Part shown: one piece after another, positions 61,048 to 64,000 of the stretch
How the letters are laid out: each line of letters begins with the position of its first letter
Position numbering within the stretch: the first letter of the stretch is position 1
Origin: Symbiodinium natans
Taxonomy: Eukaryota; Sar; Dinophyceae; Suessiales; Symbiodiniaceae
Assembly: GCA_905221605.1 (NCBI GenBank)
Contig: CAJNDS010000657.1
Coordinates: forward strand, 1-64,000
DNA: 64,000 nucleotides
Direction: 5' to 3'
The notes under the pieces: model-generated
Told to the model about the DNA's origin: nothing
The model's input: the letters and a program-made list of their open reading frames with translations, nothing else
Database searches by the model: none
Program-made: the position numbers and the translations under genes

Positions 61048-61560
61048 TGTTAATATGATTGATGTATACCTATATATATATATATACACACCATATGTTT
61101 CAGCAGATCAAGCAAAACGACTTCACCTGGTTCCTGACTATAAGGCTCCATCACACAATCGGAAACCAAGAAGGAACCATACTTTTGAGAAGGCCCAAAT
61201 AGAATACAATAATAATGATGATAATAATAAAAAAACATCAATAACAACAACAATAACAGTATCATAACCAGGCAAGGTAATCCCGAAACCGCAAGGTCGT
61301 TCCAAACCACTCCCGGTAACAAAAAAGATAAGGAACCAATGCCAAAGGCCACAAGCCAAACGCTGTTGTTCCGAAATCCAACACTAAACCCTAAACCTAA
61401 CTCCTAAACCCTAAACCCCACACCCTAGGCGACCTTGTTAAAAAAAAAAAAATCTTTGGCCAAGTGGCGTGTCCCTCTTCGCGCTCAGGCCAGCCTGGGC
61501 AAAGGCTGAGTTTAGCGCATGGGGCCATTGGGGTTTAAGTTCCCAATCTTCGGTGGCCCT
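60626..61560. other. No gene; AT microsatellites
   Basis: A C-run lies at about 60785-60796, long TA runs at 60945-61042 and 61070-61085, and an AAT/ACA-rich stretch at 61203-61262. An island at about 61470-61550 is open on the minus strand (LNSAFAQAGLSAKRD), weakly coding-like. Confidence 0.6.
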
Positions 61561-62020
61561 TCTTTTTTGCTCAAAAAGGGGTTTAGGGTTTAGGGTTTTA
61601 GGGTTTAGGGTTTAAGGGTTTAAGAGTTTAAGGGGTTTGGGTTTAGGGATTTAGGGTTGATAAGGGGCAAGGCATGCATGATGGAATAGCAGGCAGCCGT
61701 GACCACGGCAATGCCACTTATGGGTAACGGCCATGGAAGAGAAAGAGGTGCAACATGAAATAACTCTTAACTCCTATAACCCTGAGTCCTACCCCTGCCG
61801 TGCCAGACAAGTACGTAGCTTTGGGGGCTGCAACCCTAAACCCTAAACCCTAAACCCTAAACCCTAAACCCTAAACCCTAAAAACCCCAAACCCAAAACT
61901 AAACCCTAAACCCACACCACAAGCGCCAGAGTAAACCCACAAACCAGACCTCTGCAACCTCGGAGACCAGACTCACAAGACCTTTTTTGACCTGAAAGCC
62001 CCTTCCAGAAGGCCTTAAAG
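61561..62020. repeat. Telomere-type arrays
   Basis: TTTAGGG units lie at 61578-61655 and CCCTAAA at 61833-61880. The remainder is unique and non-coding. Confidence 0.8.
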
Positions 62021-62124
62021 CCCCCTCATATGAAGCAGGGTATATATTTCTTGTACCCCCAAAAGGACACCAGGTATATACACTCACCAAAAACAGAGAT
62101 ATAAACCCTGCTTCATATAGGGGC
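62021..62124. mobile_element. MITE-like element, family C copy 2
   Basis: Inverted ends are CCCCCTCATATGAAGCAGGG and, in reverse complement, GGCCCCTATATGAAGCAGGG. The interior shares CCCCCAAAAGGACACC and CTCACCAAAAACAG with 5301-5437. It has lost about 30 interior bases relative to copy 1. Confidence 0.85.
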
Positions 62125-62213
62125 CTGAATTATTAGAATAGGGCTTTGGGGGTTATTCTAGTATAAATTGCAAAAGGGACCCTCAGGGAATACTATTATT
62201 CCGACGCCGATAT
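62120..62213. mobile_element. Family D element copy 2, overlapping family C end
   Basis: It begins GGGGCCTGAATTATTAGAAT within the last bases of the family C copy and ends ATTATTCCGACGCCGATATT. The middle shares AAAGGGACC and AGGGAATA with copy 1 at 53.5 kb. Confidence 0.65.
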
Positions 62214-62500
62214 TTGCTTCATGGCTATTCATCTCAGAGCAACGCAGACCTCCGAGACCCTGGGCCCTTCGGCACTGCGCCAGCCAATCTCAAGCGGGCT
62301 GAGGACTCAGCAAGCCCAAAGACGAAGAATCGCATCATCTGGCAAGCCTCTTCTTCACAGCTCTCTAACAGCAAGGACGCTTGTCGAGGAACTGAAGCTC
62401 AGTTAGAATAATGCTTATGCCAAGCAGCTTGAGCTTCGGGAGTGTGGGGTATCAGTTAAAGCTTCAGAACTTCAACCCAAAACCCAAAACCCAAAACCCT
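62214..62500. other. Unassigned open stretch
   Basis: About 190 bases are open on both strands. The minus reading (LLESCEEEACQMMRFFVFGL) looks somewhat protein-like. No family was recognised. Confidence 0.3.
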
Positions 62501-64000
62501 AAACCCTAAACGAAATGTCCTGCGCATGGGACCCGACGCGAGCCCGGCCTCCCTGCGATGTGGGTTGAGGCGCACGGCCCTCTCCACCTGACCTTGCCGT
62601 AGGTTGTAGGGTTTAGGGTTAGGGTTTAGGGTTTTAGGGTTTAGGGTTCCCTACTACTCCCCACGACTTCCTAAGGCTCGATAAGCTTCCCTAAGGTTGC
62701 TGAGGTACCTACGAGCCCCATGAAACCCCCCTCCCTTAAGAACCCTGAACCTGAAACACTAACCCTAAACCCGAAACCCTACACCCTAACCCCTCCCTTA
62801 AGAACCCTCTAAAGTAGGGGGGGCGTTCGGGGTTTGGGCTCTTCTGGATTCTGGGCGGCGACCAGGCTCCAATTCCCCAAAACTGTGGCCTTACCATGAA
62901 TCTCCCACAGAAAGGGTTTAGGGTTTAGGGTTTCAGGGTGTGAGGTTTGAGGCTTGAGGGTTGTGGGTTGGGGGTTTAGGGTTGAGGGATTACCCTAACC
63001 AACCCAACCCCTCCAACCCTAAACACGGAGCCCCAAACCCTAAACCCTAAACCCTAAATCCGAAGCCATAAGCCCTAAGCTCTAAGCCTTAGGTCCGAAA
63101 CCCTAAACCCTAAACCCTGAACCCTGAACCCTAAACCCTAAACCCCAAACCCTGAACCCTAAACCCTAAACCCTAAACCCTAACAAAAACTGCTCAGCTC
63201 CAAGCTCTTGCTCCCACCGCGGCTCGCTGCCTCAAGCCTCGGAGTTAGGGAATTCTTCCCCCTCTGATCATGGGTTCCCATACTACCCCCTCTGTACTCC
63301 CCCCTAGGGTTTAGGATTTAGGGTTTAGGGTTTAGGGTTTGCTGGATAGGGCGTAGATGCTGTGAAGGTTAGGTTTTGGAACAAGCTCGAAAGCTTCGTG
63401 AAGCGCGAAGAGCAGCTTTGGCCCGATTGTGGAAGGCCATCTAACACTTTTCTCCCACCCCACGCCGTCCGAGGCGGCAAAGCCACCAAAACCTATTCCT
63501 TTTGGGGTTTAGGCCTAAACTTAAGCCAACTGCTTCCTTTCCATAAAACTTCTGCATTCCGTCACGGTGGTACTCACGGTGGTTGGTTCAGGTTCTCAAA
63601 AACAGGCCACAAGGGCAGAAAGCCCTCAAGCCCAAGCAGGGGGGGCTGCGGGTTCAGGGGGGCTTAGGGCGGCCCAACGAGGGAAATTTCCTCCTTGAGC
63701 CAGAAAAGCCCACAATGTGCAGGGATGGGGGAGCCCATGGGGAGCCCTGGGGGCCCGGGAGGTTGAAGGGCTCAAGCGCCCTTCAATGTAAGGGGTCGGC
63801 CTAGGCCCTGAGTTGAGGGTTTAGGGTGTAGGGTGTAGGGTTTAGGGTGTAGGGTTTAGGGTATAGGTTTTAAGGTTTCGGCAGCCCTAGGTTAAGACAG
63901 AATTAAGGCTATTTAGGGGGGGAACCTAGGGGGGTAGTATAGAGGGAGGTAGTAGGGAAACCCCACAAGGTACCTGAGGGGTACAGTAGTTGCATGGGTC
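62500..64000. repeat. Telomere-type repeats with short unique islands
   Basis: Arrays in both orientations lie at 62608-62650, 62914-62990, 63037-63185, 63305-63340 and 63815-63870. Islands at 62530-62600 (minus; QVERAVRLNPHRREAG) and 63370-63480 (plus; KLESFVKREEQLWPDCGRPS) may be exons, but nothing could be joined. Confidence 0.6.

Noticed and set aside
1-64000. True chromosome end or subtelomere
   Set aside because: Telomere-type arrays change orientation repeatedly and lie inside introns of ordinary genes.
1-64000. Dinoflagellate spliced-leader, U snRNA, 5S, tRNA genes or CRISPR array
   Set aside because: No spliced-leader core (CCGTAGCCATTTTGGCTCAAG-like), cloverleaf or spacer-repeat pattern was found by eye. 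A covariance-model search would be decisive.

Overview
This window looks like nuclear DNA of a dinoflagellate. This is inferred from gene structure and repeats, and no marker gene names the species. Three things point there. TTTAGGG/CCCTAAA (telomere-type) tracts lie on both strands every few hundred bases. Genes are cut into exons of 25-100 nt whose introns mostly begin GC or GA and end AG. The gene families (EF-hand, JmjC plus ankyrin, SET, GH1 and a large LINE) also fit. No tRNA, rRNA, CRISPR, bacterial operon or dinoflagellate spliced-leader gene was seen. Most real genes are invisible as long open frames. I found them by translating short non-repetitive islands and joining them at AG acceptors while keeping phase. 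Layout, with genes on the minus strand unless stated: 1-300 ankyrin-like exon; 1062-3222 complete six-exon GH1 beta-glycosidase; about 4870-17498 a JmjC-ankyrin gene of at least 15 small exons; 14335-15500 pyrimidine-rich DNA with a 56-nt poly-C run; 16640-18250 degenerate telomere-type DNA; about 18290-29250 a non-LTR retroelement coding for a giant unknown protein, then RNase H, endonuclease, reverse transcriptase and zinc fingers; 29134-30276 an opposite-strand open frame; 31035-33510 unassigned coding islands; 33929-36461 SET-domain exons; about 36530-41370 five copies of a ~0.98 kb tandem repeat; 41878-43639 the likely 5' end of a gene, possibly the same SET gene; 47387-59372 an EF-hand gene of at least 13 exons; 59.4-64 kb mostly repeats and small inverted-repeat elements. 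The most interesting system is the introns. Those of the GH1 gene, one in the SET gene, one in the EF-hand gene and one near 31.1 kb look like DNA-transposon-like introners. They have inverted terminal repeats (for example CTTGGTAGCCCAGT...ACTGGGCTACCAAG) and short direct repeats at the exon junctions. One copy of the target repeat supplies an unusual GA/GC/GT donor, and the element end supplies the AG acceptor. Several carry telomere-type arrays inside. This links intron gain, non-canonical splicing and the spread of telomere-like DNA in one locus. The JmjC-ankyrin and SET genes suggest chromatin roles, the EF-hand gene calcium sensing and the GH1 gene sugar metabolism, but they look like independent neighbours rather than a pathway.
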